This document shows positions 46,141 through 57,189 of a stretch of 64,000 nt of DNA, in pieces. The first letter of the stretch is position 1. Each line of letters opens with the position of its first letter. The notes below the pieces were generated by a model. The model was not told where the DNA came from and made no database searches. It saw only the letters and a list, made by a program, of their open reading frames with translations. A program made the translations under genes and the position numbers. Source of the stretch: Brachypodium distachyon (Eukaryota; Streptophyta; Magnoliopsida; Poales; Poaceae). The stretch spans positions 44,668,650 through 44,732,649 of the forward strand of contig NC_016134.3 in NCBI RefSeq assembly GCF_000005505.3, given 5' to 3'.

Positions 46141-46785
46141 GTTTTGTAGCCTGACATGTTAACAGACGATAATTTTTTACATAACAAAAATAACTCCAAT
46201 AACCTCATGGTCTCACTGACCGAACATAAAAATGCCAGGGACATGATCCAGAAACGCTAACTGATTACTGTCTTGGGCCTTGGAACGCCGAACATCGTGG
46301 AGTACAAAAACCGTGCCGGTTGAAGACAACGAGTTCGATCAGGAGACGCGCACCTACCTGATGGCTTAATTCTGAAGATTGACGAACAGCTGTAGCTGGC
46401 AACGTGGCTCAGTTCTGAAGAATGTTTAATGTCTGTAGTTTTTTGCACTGTTGCTTATCTTTTGTCGGCCGAGTTTTTCTTTAATTTGCCTGTTATGGCT
46501 TTCTGGAGTATACACTGTCACTATGCTGATATCAAATTTACGAGTGCAACTTTTTTTATAATAACCTATAACTTTATTCAGTTTTTTTTCATTAGTGGAC
46601 ATAGCTAAACATACGACAAACAAAAAAAAGCCCAGATCCCAGAGTTGGGCCGGCCCAATGGCACTAACGAGCCATACCACGGGAAACTATCAGGAGGAGA
46701 TCGATTGGAAGGCGGTAGAGATCGATCGGTTCCAGGCATGCAGCCTCGTCGACCGAGAACGACCGTTCTCTGTCGACTGAGACGT

Positions 46786-47903
46786 TTTTTTTAAAAAAAA
46801 GTAGCCAAATATATTAAGTCATGGATCCAGGCTACAAGCAAGGGAGCTCCGAAGAACAGAACTAAACAGGGCAAAGTACACCCATACAGAAAAAGATACA
46901 CATGAAGAGTAAAACTGAAACATCAGTCGTAGAAGGCATCGGCAGGAGCCAGCAGCTTGTTCAAATGAGTAGTCTGAAGCGAAGCGGCAGCTGATACCTT
47001 CAAGGGCCTCAAACGTGCTTGCCAGTTGATGCCTCTCCGGCGGCTCTCCCAGCGATCGCTCTGGCTTGTGCACTTGAGGTAGACGGTAGGGTTGTAGATA
47101 TCGAATGAGCGTCACCGAACCCCACCCTGGATCGCCAGCTTTGTCATATCTGAGGTGCAACAGTAAAAACTCACTCATCTATCTTTGGTGCACACAACTC
47201 GAACAAAGCCAGCAATACGACTGACACATCTTCCCCATGCTTCACTGATAGCATTGTATGAAGGTAAAACTTGCAAAGATGTAGCATCGAAAGCCCTGCA
47301 CAAATGCAACAGGAGAAGAGCGGAGCTGACAACAGAACACCATAGGAGAACAGCTTCACCATGAAGGTTCGCCCAAGTATTCGCCCAAAATGGGCAGCAG
47401 CTATCTCCAAAGAAAGACTCACAATCAAATGCCGCCGATAGTCGACAAGGAGAAGAGAGGAGGGGAATCCGCGTGAGAAAGCCTCACCAATGACCACCAC
47501 ATCGGGAAAAGCCCCAATAAGCAGCCATGGTGAAGCTTGCTCAGATCCAGATCTGAGGGCGGAGTTTATTTAGGGAAACTAAGGAGGAAGGGACACCGAT
47601 ACCAGCTGCAGGAGCTTCCATGGCGACGGGAGCAGGACGGCAAGCCACCTCCAACCGGCAGCCATGGCAGGCATGCAAGACACGGCATCGGAAGGACGTC
47701 ATGGCGACAAAAGCCCCTAAGGCAACGAAAGAACAAAGTAATATACATAAATAAGGGGGACACCGGGCCTCCCTCCCCCCCTGCTCTGGCCGGCGAAGCC
47801 GCCGGAGGAGGAGGAGGGGAGGGCTGCCGGTGAAGGGAGACGAAGGGAACGAGGGCTCAGGAGTCTTCGGGAAGACGGGAGAAGAAACTTGGAAAGCCTC
47901 GCA
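46786..47903 (-). mobile_element. 1.1-kb LINE-like retroelement, minus strand, with poly(A) and target duplication
   Basis: Flanks gtcgactgagacgt (46772-46785) and gtctactgagacgt (47904-47917) are a 13/14 match, i.e. a target duplication. On the minus strand the element starts GC-rich (cttcgccggcc leader-like) and has only short open frames. It ends taatatatttggctac followed by a T/A run. No reverse transcriptase is seen, so it must be non-autonomous or internally deleted. It lies at the edge of a SANT-gene piece. Confidence 0.65.
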
Positions 47904-47934
47904 GTCTACTGAGACGTAGATAGACCCTATTCTT

Positions 47935-48080
47935 ATTCTCCTTGGTATTAACACAAATAGTTCTCTTCTTGTTCCTAATTGAAGGGGTTTCATGCACTAA
48001 TTAACTGAGTGACACCATTTAGTCTAACTGAGTAACAAAATTATGCTCCAGCTGAGCGCCACTATCATGGTTTCGCTGAG
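47935..48080 (-). pseudogene. Middle piece of the SANT gene
   Basis: It matches 14425-14570 (ttctccttggtattaacac, agttctcttcttgttcctaa, then the repeat region ctgagtgacaccat). It runs into the module at about 48085. Confidence 0.75.
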
Positions 48081-48394
48081 CTCCCTTCCACTGATTTCAG
48101 TCCGTTGGGTCAAACATGACATGCTATCTATCGGTTGGATCACGCATCATATGCTATAGTATATCATGCAAATCTGAAGAGGTAAGCAATCGGCTGGCCT
48201 ATAAATAATGAAATCTGCTATCGGTAATGGATCGATCACAAGATGGATATATATGGTATATGTGGCGATACCTATCGATCAATCGCTCACATTTGACACG
48301 TACTGTCTCCACCATACCACACAAGCCATTGAAAAATTGAGATATTGGAAGAAACCAAAAAATCATGTCGAGTAGACGCTTCAACGACGTTCCA

Positions 48395-48690
48395 GTGGTT
48401 CGCAGTGAACCCGACGGAGGAGACCTCTCACTCCACGGTCTACTGCGATCTTCTGGTCGAGACGACGGCGAGGTTCTTCGTTGCGGCCGCAGCACTGTCG
48501 GCCGGACAAACTTGGTGCACCACGCCGACTAGGAGGACCCCTCGCTGCACCGTCCCTATGGCGCCGTCGCAGGAGACCGAGAGCATTTGCAGCTGCCCGC
48601 TGGGCCTCGCGCGTTCCACCACGAGTCAGGCGGCGTCTACATCCCCTCCGTCGGGTTCGATGAGATCTCGAATCCGATCGCCGTATTGAT
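48395..48690 (+). pseudogene. SSL fragment
   Basis: FAVNPTEETSHS, then VPMAPSQETESICSCPLGLA, followed by a shifted HHESGGVYIPSVGFDEI. It has frame changes and a stop at the tag. Confidence 0.75.
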
Positions 48691-48699
48691 GACGATTAG

Positions 48700-49990
48700 T
48701 TTACCTCCGGCCGGAATCGCTCGCTTGCACTGGGTAAGTACCTTGACGCAGGAGGAGTCGCCCCAGGAATTCAAAACGGCCTAAAATGTATATAGAGACG
48801 CATTAACAACATTAATGTGCCGTGTGGAAAAGACAAAAGTAATGTGATTTTCATCGCATCGTTGTAAGAAGCATCAACCTTGGTCAGACTCCATGGAGAC
48901 ATACCATGGGCCATCCCGAAAGGCTTGTTGGGAGTGGAGAGAATGAACGGGAGAGCTTGGATTTTGCTATTCTTATACTAACAGATTTTGTTAATTGTAC
49001 AAATTATTTAATGGTACAATAAATTCAGAATTTTATGAAAATTTGAGGGTGGTCTTGAGATGGGAAAATCCACCTTCCGTAAAAGTTTCAAATTTTTCAG
49101 AGCAAGTAACCTGGAATTATTAATTTTTCAGGACGGTTGAGTACTATTTCACTGATATTGAGATTAAACCGATTCTTTTTTTTGGGACATACACACCATT
49201 GAAATTTGATATACCATATACTCCCTCCATTTATTAATATATGACATATTAAGTTTCATTAAGACAAGACATTGACTACAAATTACTGGTTCACAAAGGG
49301 ATTTGCTAGTACAAAATTATGGCTTAAAATTAACTAAATTTGGAAATTGGTCGACAAGTGAGACATTGGTGGGATCCCACCTCACACCTACTTCAAATGA
49401 CATGGGTTTGGTCCGGATGCTGCGTCGGCTTGGCTCGCTGCTCCTCCACGTGGCCTACTTGCTCGCCGTCTGGCCGTCTCCTTCCATCTTGTGATCTAGA
49501 ATTCCAGATTAATTAACTGTTGGATACCCTGTGACGGAGCCAGAATTCAACCAAACCCCAGGCCAACATGGTTTCATGCGTTGTAATTAGTCCAAATCCC
49601 AAGCCATGCATAACCACTGTTTATACTTAAACATAAGGGAGAAAAACTCCCAAGCCCCAGGCCATCGCCCTTGTTGCCTGGACCCGGCTCCACCTACCAT
49701 ACTACGTGCTCTGAATTTTTTTCACAACGCGCAGACGTACATATGCATGCATCTTGAAACTGATACAACAACTTTTCCAATGTTATGATGGAGCTCCATT
49801 GATTTCAATCGGTTGGGTCAAGCATCTCATATGGTATCTATTGGTTGGGTCATGCATCTTATACCATATAGTATATCATGCATATCGGTGATGGATTGCA
49901 AGAGATGCATAAATATGATATGTGGCGATACCTATCAATCGGTCGCTCACACCAGACAAGTCTCCAGCCACACCACACAACCCATCAAAG
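48700..49990. other. Array spacer with MITE remnant and next module copy
   Basis: No intact gene. A MITE-like terminus (tatactccctccatttatta) is at 49218. From about 49735 the module returns (cttgaaactgatacaacaac), but here its TATA part has been deleted (atatcatgcatatcggtgatgg, 49872-49890). Confidence 0.5.
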
Positions 49991-50029
49991 AAATGAGATA
50001 TTGGAAGAAACCAAGAAATTATGTCGAGT

Positions 50030-50580
50030 AGACGCTTCAACGACGTTCCTGTGATTCTGAGCAACCTGGCAGAGGAGGCGCCTCACTGCCCATGCTACCA
50101 TGATCCTCTTGTCGGGATGACGGCAGGGGGCGCGTTCCGCGTGCGGTAGGCCGTGCTGGTGAAGTGCAATGGTGGCCTCATCATCAACCTTTGTGCTGCC
50201 CATCATCGGCACTCCATGGGTCAGTTCCGATGGCGGGGAGGCCGATGTGCTCCTCTTCCGCTGACGACGTCCCGTTCAACTTCATTAACGGCATCGATGT
50301 CGATCAAGCCATTGGTGATCTTTACTTCACCGATAGCAGTGTCACTTATCCTGATAACATGCGATGGGACGAAAAGGGCGGCTATTGGGTGGTGTGTTGA
50401 ACCAAGAGAAGGCAAGGCCGGACATGGCGCAGATGTCATGAAGAACCCGGTGGGCGTCAGGCTTGAAGAGCTGACGACGGCAAAGGGCGTCACGCTCAGC
50501 GAGGTCGCCCAGAGGAAGAACGGGCGGCTCTGGCTAGGATCAGTAGAACTTGACTACATTGGCCTAGTTCCCTAACTTAT
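50030..50580 (+). pseudogene. SSL fragment with readable C-terminus
   Basis: DDVPFNFINGIDVDQAIGDL and YFTDSSVTYPDN jump to WDEKGGYWVV. Then, in another frame, MKNPVGVRLEELTTAKGVTL and GRLWLGSVELDYIGLVP. The exon 2 start is missing. Confidence 0.8.
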
Positions 50581-51372
50581 TAACGTTACCCTGTCGATCG
50601 ATCGCTTTGTTACGAGAACTGTTTAGGCGGGTTTAAAGAGGATAATTGGTAAAGTTTTGTTAGACATATATAGTTTCCTTTATACAACTTTTAGGCTTAT
50701 ATGATCGTTGTGCCACTAGCTTAGGACTAACCAATGTGCTCATAGAGTCGCTTTCATAAATTTTTACTCCTCATTCATCTCATCTGGAACTTTTTAAAAC
50801 GGCGATTTCATAAGTCACGTGTCCCTTTTTTATAGGACACATAGAGCTTTATTAGATAGCTAAGAAATTCTGCGGGGTTTACACACAGAGCATGCAGAGA
50901 TTTCATAAGTTAAGATTTTCTTTTCTTTTTTTGGAGGGAGAATGCATCCGTTTTTATGTTCTTCATAAGCCATTGTTACACACGGAGCATGGGTTCGTTG
51001 CCAAAAGAGCTGCTGTACCGGTAGGTCAATGGAAAAAAAATCCGTTGATGACACAAGGATGTAGGGGCCTTAAATAAAAGGGCTTTAATGGGCCTATTAG
51101 TTGGGCCCGCCTAGACCAGAGGGGCATTTTACTCTTTTGGAAACACCCACTACTACTACAGTACACTATGCACTCATGTTTGCGTGTCGTTGCTCATGTG
51201 CTAGCACTCGGTACAACGTCCAGAAGGTACGAGTAGTGATCTCCTGTTTCATCAAGGGCTCGATCTGTTAGGGAAAGTAATTCATTTTAACCAACAAAAG
51301 CGCTGGAATCTTAACACGGATCCTGTCGAGTTCTACTCGGAATCCCAATGAGCAGCTCAAGTCAATTTGCGT

Positions 51373-51490
51373 ATATACTCTCTCCGATCCTAAATTATTA
51401 TCGAAATATGTAACTAGATGTTTTTTTAAGAATAGATACATTCATATTTGAACAAATTTGAGTTAAGAATTTAGAATCAGAGGGAGTACT
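51373..51490. mobile_element. Stowaway-like MITE
   Basis: tatactctctccgatcctaaattatt ... aatagatacattcatatttg ... tttagaatcagagggagta. It inserted between gtcaatttgcg and aggaagaccaagc, which adjoin in other copies. Confidence 0.75.
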
Positions 51491-51964
51491 TTACAGGAAG
51501 ACCAAGCTGTGGCATAGGAATTATGATCAAGCCCAACAGCCCCTGTTTCAGATTAATTAACCGCTGGATATATCCCCATACCAAGTGTTCTTAACGCGCA
51601 TGCATGCATGTATCATGCATCCGATCCACAACAACTTTTCAAATATATTTTTACTAGTGTTGATCGCACCGGCTGGTCAGTTGGGTCACACATCATATGC
51701 TATCTATTGGTTGGATCATGCATCTTATAACATATACTCCGTAGTATATCATGCATATAAATGTGAGGAGGAGCTAAGCCATCAGCTGACCTATAAATAA
51801 TGAGATTTGATATCCGTAATTAATCACAAGATGTATAGGATATGTGTCGATACCTACCGATCGATCGCTCACCCCTGAGTACATGTATCCAAACTATATC
51901 GCACAAGCCACTCAAAAATTGAGATATCGGAAGAAACCAAGAAATTATGTCGAGTAGACCCTGC

Positions 51965-52110
51965 GACAACGTCCTTGCGGTTCGTGGCGAACCCAACGGA
52001 GGAAGTGCCTCACTGCTCGCGCTCGTCTGATCCTCTGGTCGGGATAAGACGGCCGGGTCTGGGGCGGCAACGGCAACAGGATAGAGTGGACCAGCTTCCC
52101 CACAGTCGGT
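51965..52110 (+). pseudogene. SSL 5' fragment
   Basis: RFVANPTEEVPHCS, then a shifted GRVWGGNGNRIEWTSF. It is followed by unrelated sequence. Confidence 0.65.
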
Positions 52111-52317
52111 ACCGACCTTCAGGAGTTCCCACAGATCACATGTCCTGGACCTACGACAAGTCATCGAAAAGGCATCTAGGTGTGGCACGGTGATGAAGTG
52201 CATAGTTGGCGACATGTTTAACTTTATTCCGTCAGCTGACGCCGTTTTACTCAGCGTACTACTCTGCTCCCAGTCTACGAGGGCCTCCTGAAGGTCGGTT
52301 CCTAGTTTTTAAATGTG

Positions 52318-52496
52318 TCACGCGCCTGATAACATAGTTCATAAGATCAAGGATTACATACTGTTCGTGCTTAATGTGTTCTTCCACCAATCACTGTCAG
52401 TGTCAGCTGCAATTGTTCGTCTTTCATCGTGCCCAACCGAAATTTGCCCCCCTTGCTAATAATTTCTTCCAGTTGATGTAGTCGCTCTAATCAACG
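52318..52496 (-). pseudogene. Fragment of the SANT gene (exon 1/intron 1 part)
   Basis: It matches 14915-15070 as 41553-41706 does (cctgataacatagttc, cttccaccaatcactgtcag, taatttcttccagttgatgt). It precedes a membrane-protein-gene fragment, as there. Confidence 0.8.
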
Positions 52497-52499
52497 AGC

Positions 52500-52790
52500 A
52501 AAATATGACATGATGTCAGTGAGTTCCGTTTCAAAATCAATCCTTGGTAGTTGGTACCACCGTACGTCTATACCTAGTGGACGGAGGAAGAGGAACAGAG
52601 GAATTCGCGACACTCGCAGCCTCACAGGAGCGAGGCGGCAAAGGAGTAGTACTTCACTTGACGGCGGCTGAGAAGATGGGAGGCCGAGATGAGAAGATGG
52701 AAGAGGAACAGAGGAAGTTGTTGACGTCCATCCGATTGGAACTGAACGGTCGAGATCCACTAATCACTTGACCGATCCGACGTTGACAGC
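52500..52790 (-). pseudogene. Fragment of the small membrane protein gene and divergent promoter
   Basis: It matches parts of 30900-31560 (agttccgtttcaaaatcaat, gacggcggctgagaagatgg, tccatccgattggaactgaa). Short and frame-broken. Confidence 0.7.
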
Positions 52791-53015
52791 AGCCACGACG
52801 AAACTTTTCTGGATCAAATTCAAATTCCGATTGCGATTGCGATTGCAAAGCACTGGCGCCCTTTTAATCTCCCAGGAACCACCTGCCGTGAAACCCACCG
52901 AAGCTCAGCTCATCAAGACCCGCAAGTTCACAAGCCCGAAAGATTGTTCTGCTCCATCGGCGAAACCACCTCCAACAACTTGTTTTTGCTGTCAAAAATA
53001 GAAAAGCTCTCGATC

Positions 53016-53913
53016 ATGGCCAGCCGCGGTTCGGCGAATACATGGCTGGTCCTCCTGGTTAGCCTCCTCGCCGTCTTCTTGGCACCATCATGCGCGTCGG
53101 CGGCGGAGATCAAGATGAGCCTGACAGAGCACGGCTTCCGCCTGCCTGCCGCTCCCGAGCGGCATCACCGGCGCCAAGAGCCTAGCCTTTAACGCTCGCG
53201 GGCAGGGGCCCTTTGCCGGTGCCTCCGACGGCCGCGTCCTACTGTGGGGCGGCAGCACCGTCGGGTGGTCAACCTTTGCGCACCACACGGATTACAGGAG
53301 GATCCCCTTGCGCACGGTTCCGTGGCGCTGTCGCAGAAGACGGAGAGCATCTGCGGACGTCCATTGGGCCTCGCGTTCCATCAAAAATCAGGTAATCTCT
53401 ACATCGCGGACACCTACAAGGGTCTCTTGAGGGTCGGGTCGGACGGCGGAGAGGCTGAGGTGCTCGCCATTGGCGTCGATGGCGTCCCGTTCCACTTTGT
53501 GAACGGCATCGATGTCGATCAGGCCACCGGAGACATATACCTCACCGACAGTAGTGTCACCTATCCCCGCCGGTACGATAAGAAAAAAAAAGAAGAGAAA
53601 TTAACCTCAAAAGAATATTCTCACAGGTTTAAATATAATATGATAATCCGAGAGTGATGCAACAGGTTCAACACGGAGATGATGATGAACGCGGACGCGA
53701 CGCGACGCCTATTGAAGTACGATGCGCAGACCAAACGCGTCATCGTGCTGAAGGACGGCCTGCCGTACCCCAACGGCATCGCCATCAGCCATGACCGGAC
53801 TTACGTGGTGGTGGCGCATATGGTGCCGTGCCAGGCGCATAGATGCTACGGGACAGTACGAGCTAATGGCCGACCTGCCCCGGATACCCGGACAACGTGC
53901 GGCAAGCCGTACA
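53016..53913 (+). pseudogene. SSL pseudogene, second best copy (both exons)
   Basis: It starts with an intact signal peptide (WLVLLVSLLAVFLAPSCASA). A 4-bp duplication (tgcc) near 53146 and a 1-bp loss near 53330 break exon 1. From ICGRPLGLAFHQKSGNLYIA to TDSSVTYPRR it is readable. Exon 2 starts at about 53666 (FNTEMMMNADATRRLLKYDA) and breaks after ISHDRTYVVVAHMVPCQAHR with about 20 bp lost. The codon for Q in GQYEL is still CAG here. The C-terminal third is missing. Confidence 0.88.
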
Positions 53914-54213
53914 TGCGCGATTCAGGCCCGGCGCGGCTCTTCGATTCCTCGGCTCGGCTCACTGCTCCTCCAGCCTCCACGCGGCCTAGTTCGTCTTCCA
54001 TCCCGTGATCCATGGGCCGTCCTGCTTGATCAAGCCCATCAGATCGACCTGCCTACCTCCTCTCCAAAAAAAAAAAAAAATCGACCTGCCTACCACTACG
54101 CGCAGACATGCATGCATCTTGAAACTCATCCAGCAACTTTTCCAATGTTTTTGACTTCTGTAGAATGTAGATTGCACCCGGCCAGTACATAACTAGATAT
54201 GATTTCCAACTAC

Positions 54214-54560
54214 TTTTCCCCTGATTTCTGTAGGTCGGGTCACGCATCTCATACGCTACCTCACCAGTCCCTGAATTATTAGCTCCAAAAGCACCATCAG
54301 TATTGATCTTAATATATTCAGTAGGAGGTGGCATCCAGATCTGCTCCGTTTGATAGAACACTCCATTGCTTCTTTCCAATCATAATCTTCCATTCGGAAA
54401 CATGATGTCATGATGTCTCGCCGTATACTGTAGTTCATCAACTGTTGTGGGTCTTTCAGCATGACTCCTATTCCTCTCAGTCCACTGGTAACAACATTTT
54501 ACTAGCTTTATGGAACATATCTGCACGCTTGTATGTGATTGTTGTAGCACAAGTGCAGTT
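54214..54560 (-). mobile_element. LINE remnant: RNase H-like region
   Basis: The minus strand reads CYQWTERNRSHAERPTTVDE, then in a shifted frame WMPPPTEYIKINTDGAFGAN and GTGEVAYEMRDP, the start of the RNase H-like domain found at the end of plant LINE proteins. Only this piece is present. It lies just 3' of the SirB gene. Confidence 0.65.
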
Positions 54561-54814
54561 TTGGATTGCACGTGGGTCCAGAAACTTGAAAAAAAATGTG
54601 CCCAGAGCCCCAGACCGACGAACTGAATGGAGACATTCCACATCTACAAGATTGAACAAAACCGCTGAGACCAACAGTACATGGTTCTAGTTTAGCTGGT
54701 ACAAGATCGGGTTTTGTGCTGCTGATAAGCGTAAAGCAAGATCGCTTCAAATACAATTGCCAAAATTATACCACAGATTCAACTTCCAGCAAAGTACGTT
54801 CCACGACTCGGGCA

Positions 54815-57189
54815 TCAAGAGTAGAGGCGGCACTTTCCAGTCCCAGCACATACTGTGCACTCATTGGCATCACCGCCAACATGCCGCAGGCAGTACTTGA
54901 TACGATCATTCATAACATCCTGCAAAACATGTATGGGAATCGAATAACTGATGAGCAAAAGAGCGGCATCGAGCATTCATGTTTTTCAGTTGCTATCAGT
55001 GACAAAATATAAGAAATTAGCACGGTAACTTAAGATATCCAACTTGGTAATACTGTCCCACATTAACTAATATAGCAAGAGAGTGATCACATAATGAACT
55101 AGAGTGATCTAGAGTTAAAATTTTACAAGAACGCTACAGACATTTAACTGGAAATGGTAAGTTAAGGCATGATAGAAGTTCAAGACAAAGAATGGTTCAT
55201 AGTAGTGTGTTCAATAACTTCTGGATTTACAGTTCAGCGTCAAACCTTCCATGTAAACAAGAATCAGGAAATAAAATACTCCCTCCTTTTCACAAAGAAT
55301 GACACCCACGCTTTTCGAGGTCGAACTTTGACCAACGATTAGACCAATTGTATGTAGATTATATGTTACAAATTTTATATCGTTGGAAAGGTTTTTGAAA
55401 TACGAATCCAATGATATAATTTTTGTAACACATAAACCTCAAATCATTAGTCTAATTGTTGGTCAAAGTAAAATCTTGAAATGCGTGCGTGCCATTCTTT
55501 GTGAAATTGAGGGAGTACCATTTACTGACTCCAAAGTTTTCATTAATAACAGATAAAAATCTACTCACCCTTTTCAATGAAATACTGCAACATTCCTTCA
55601 AGATAAAATGTAGTAAATCGTCAAAAGGATGGGCATTCTAGTATATATACTCATCACGAAAATTTGACATTCCATTTTCAGTAGGCACCTAGTGTGCTTT
55701 TTCATTAATAACTTGCAGAAAAACAGACTACTGAATGTGATAGAAATAATCTAGAAGAATCTAGAGGGGAATTAATGTTTACACACCACCATAAGCTCAT
55801 GCAATCCAAGAGGAGCAGTGACGATGTAGGGCACATTCGAGTGCTCTTTAGAGGCTTCTGCTGCTAAAGAAGGGATATCCTGAGGAAAAAACAGTTCCAA
55901 ATTGCATGAGAAGTTGAGAACTGTTGTATCACTATAGCCATAATAACATGCCAAGAATCCAAGATAGAAGATAGACGCCGCAATCTTCTTCTGTATTAAA
56001 CATTTTAAGAACCTGAAATAGACTTAAGTCCTTAACACCTTTAACATTGAGCATTGCCAATCTTAAATAACTCAAGGACATACTTGGTTCCAGTGTCGTC
56101 CAGGGGAAAGGAAATATGGACTGACAATAACACGGGATGCTCCTTGCTGCACGCATTTTCCAAATGCTTCCTTGATAGTAGGCTCAGCTAGCTCCTTCAT
56201 TTTGTCAAAAGCACAAATTCAGCTACTTCATGCATCATAAAGCGAAAAAATATTATCCCCAAACATAGAAATAAAAACTAAATAATAGTATGATTCATTT
56301 CTTCAGCCCATGAAATTTGGTACTACAAAGAAAAACAATTGGAGAATAAAAAATAGAAACGAAAGAAATTTTGGAAATACATCTGTCTGGGCAATTTCAA
56401 GCAACAAACGCCTAAATGGCTAGTTTAGGTACTGATAATATACATCACTAGTTAAATATAGAAAGAAGTGTGGTATCACTTTGCTGCTAACATGCTTGGC
56501 AATGGAGACCGCGACTGAGATGGAGTGGGCGATTGGGCAGCATGATAATTTCCGAACTAAGGTAAGGCCATAGCCCATAAGCTTCAAGCAAAGCTTAACA
56601 TGTTCAGAATTTGCCCCTCATTATTCAATATTTCACAAAAATGCAAGAGCAATAAACATACCATATGAGCTGGTTCAACAATCCTGTAGCCAGTCCTTGC
56701 CCTGAACATTGTAACAAAATCATCTGCAATTTTCAAGAAATTCATGAGGATAAGCGCCATGAGAAACAGCAGTAACTCAAGGAAAATAACCAGTCCATTA
56801 CTTAGCATGAGATTAGATTCCTGTCGACGTGACCCATGATCGACTATTATCACACCATCATTTTCTCCCACAGTATAATCCTGTCCTCCTGTCGTTTCAG
56901 ACCTGGAAGGAGAATCTGGTCTGGAATTCATAGCCTGGTGTCCTCTATTTCTTTTAACTGTCGTCAGCTTGACAAAGTCACAGGAATGCCTCACATGAGT
57001 GCTCCTGCCGCAAATAAACAAGAAACAGAATTAAAACAAAAGGCAACACAAGATAGAGCAAATGACAGTTATTCATTGGTGGCCAATAAATTGAATTGAA
57101 TACAGGTCAACTGGCAAAATTTACCTTGAGGAAAATTTGTGTGTCGGATTTGCAGTGAAGTGTTGTAAGGAGATGGACACAGGGTGCAT
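54815..57189 (-). CDS. SIRB: Sirohydrochlorin ferrochelatase, chloroplast (212 aa, six exons)
   Basis: Exons 57189-57125, 57004-56802, 56723-56662, 56194-56084, 55879-55787 and 54919-54815 (65, 203, 62, 111, 93 and 105 nt), all GT-AG, join in one frame to 212 residues. SirB puts Fe2+ into sirohydrochlorin, the last step of siroheme synthesis in plastids; siroheme serves nitrite and sulfite reductases. Seen in order: a serine/basic transit peptide (MHPVSISLQHFTANPTHKFS), then the CbiX/SirB core DGVIIVDHGSRRQESNLMLN, GYRIVEPAHMELAEPTIKEA, VSPYFLSPGRHWNQDIPSLA and TAPLGLHELMVDVMNDRIKY. The Cys-rich end is ECTVCAGTGKCRLYS, the iron-sulfur region of plant SirB. Length fits the plant enzyme. The first Met was chosen because only it gives the frame into exon 2. 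The last intron carries a Stowaway MITE. Confidence 0.95.
55279..55515. mobile_element. Stowaway MITE, about 237 bp, in the last SirB intron
   Basis: Long inverted ends (ctccctccttttcacaaagaatg and cattctttgtgaaattgagggag) are flanked by TA on both sides. The core includes mirrored gaccaacgattagaccaatt and taattgttggtcaaag. Confidence 0.9.

Larger units (their letters stand above)
33280..54020. repeat. Degenerate tandem array of SSL gene fragments with a repeated 5' module
   Basis: A module recurs about nine times: cttgaaactgatccaacaac, ggttgggtcatgcatct, ggcctataaataatgaaat (TATA-like), gatcaatcgctcacac, then gagatattggaagaaacc. The last tag is at about 34006, 36040, 37380, 41090, 43569, 45484, 48339, 49995 and 51921. 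TATA-like copies are at 33797, 37262, 40960, 43452, 48198 and 51790, with a mutated one near 45347. Each module is followed by a broken SSL piece. Without later insertions the spacing is about 1.2-2.5 kb. All copies face the same way, as expected from unequal exchange. Confidence 0.85.
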
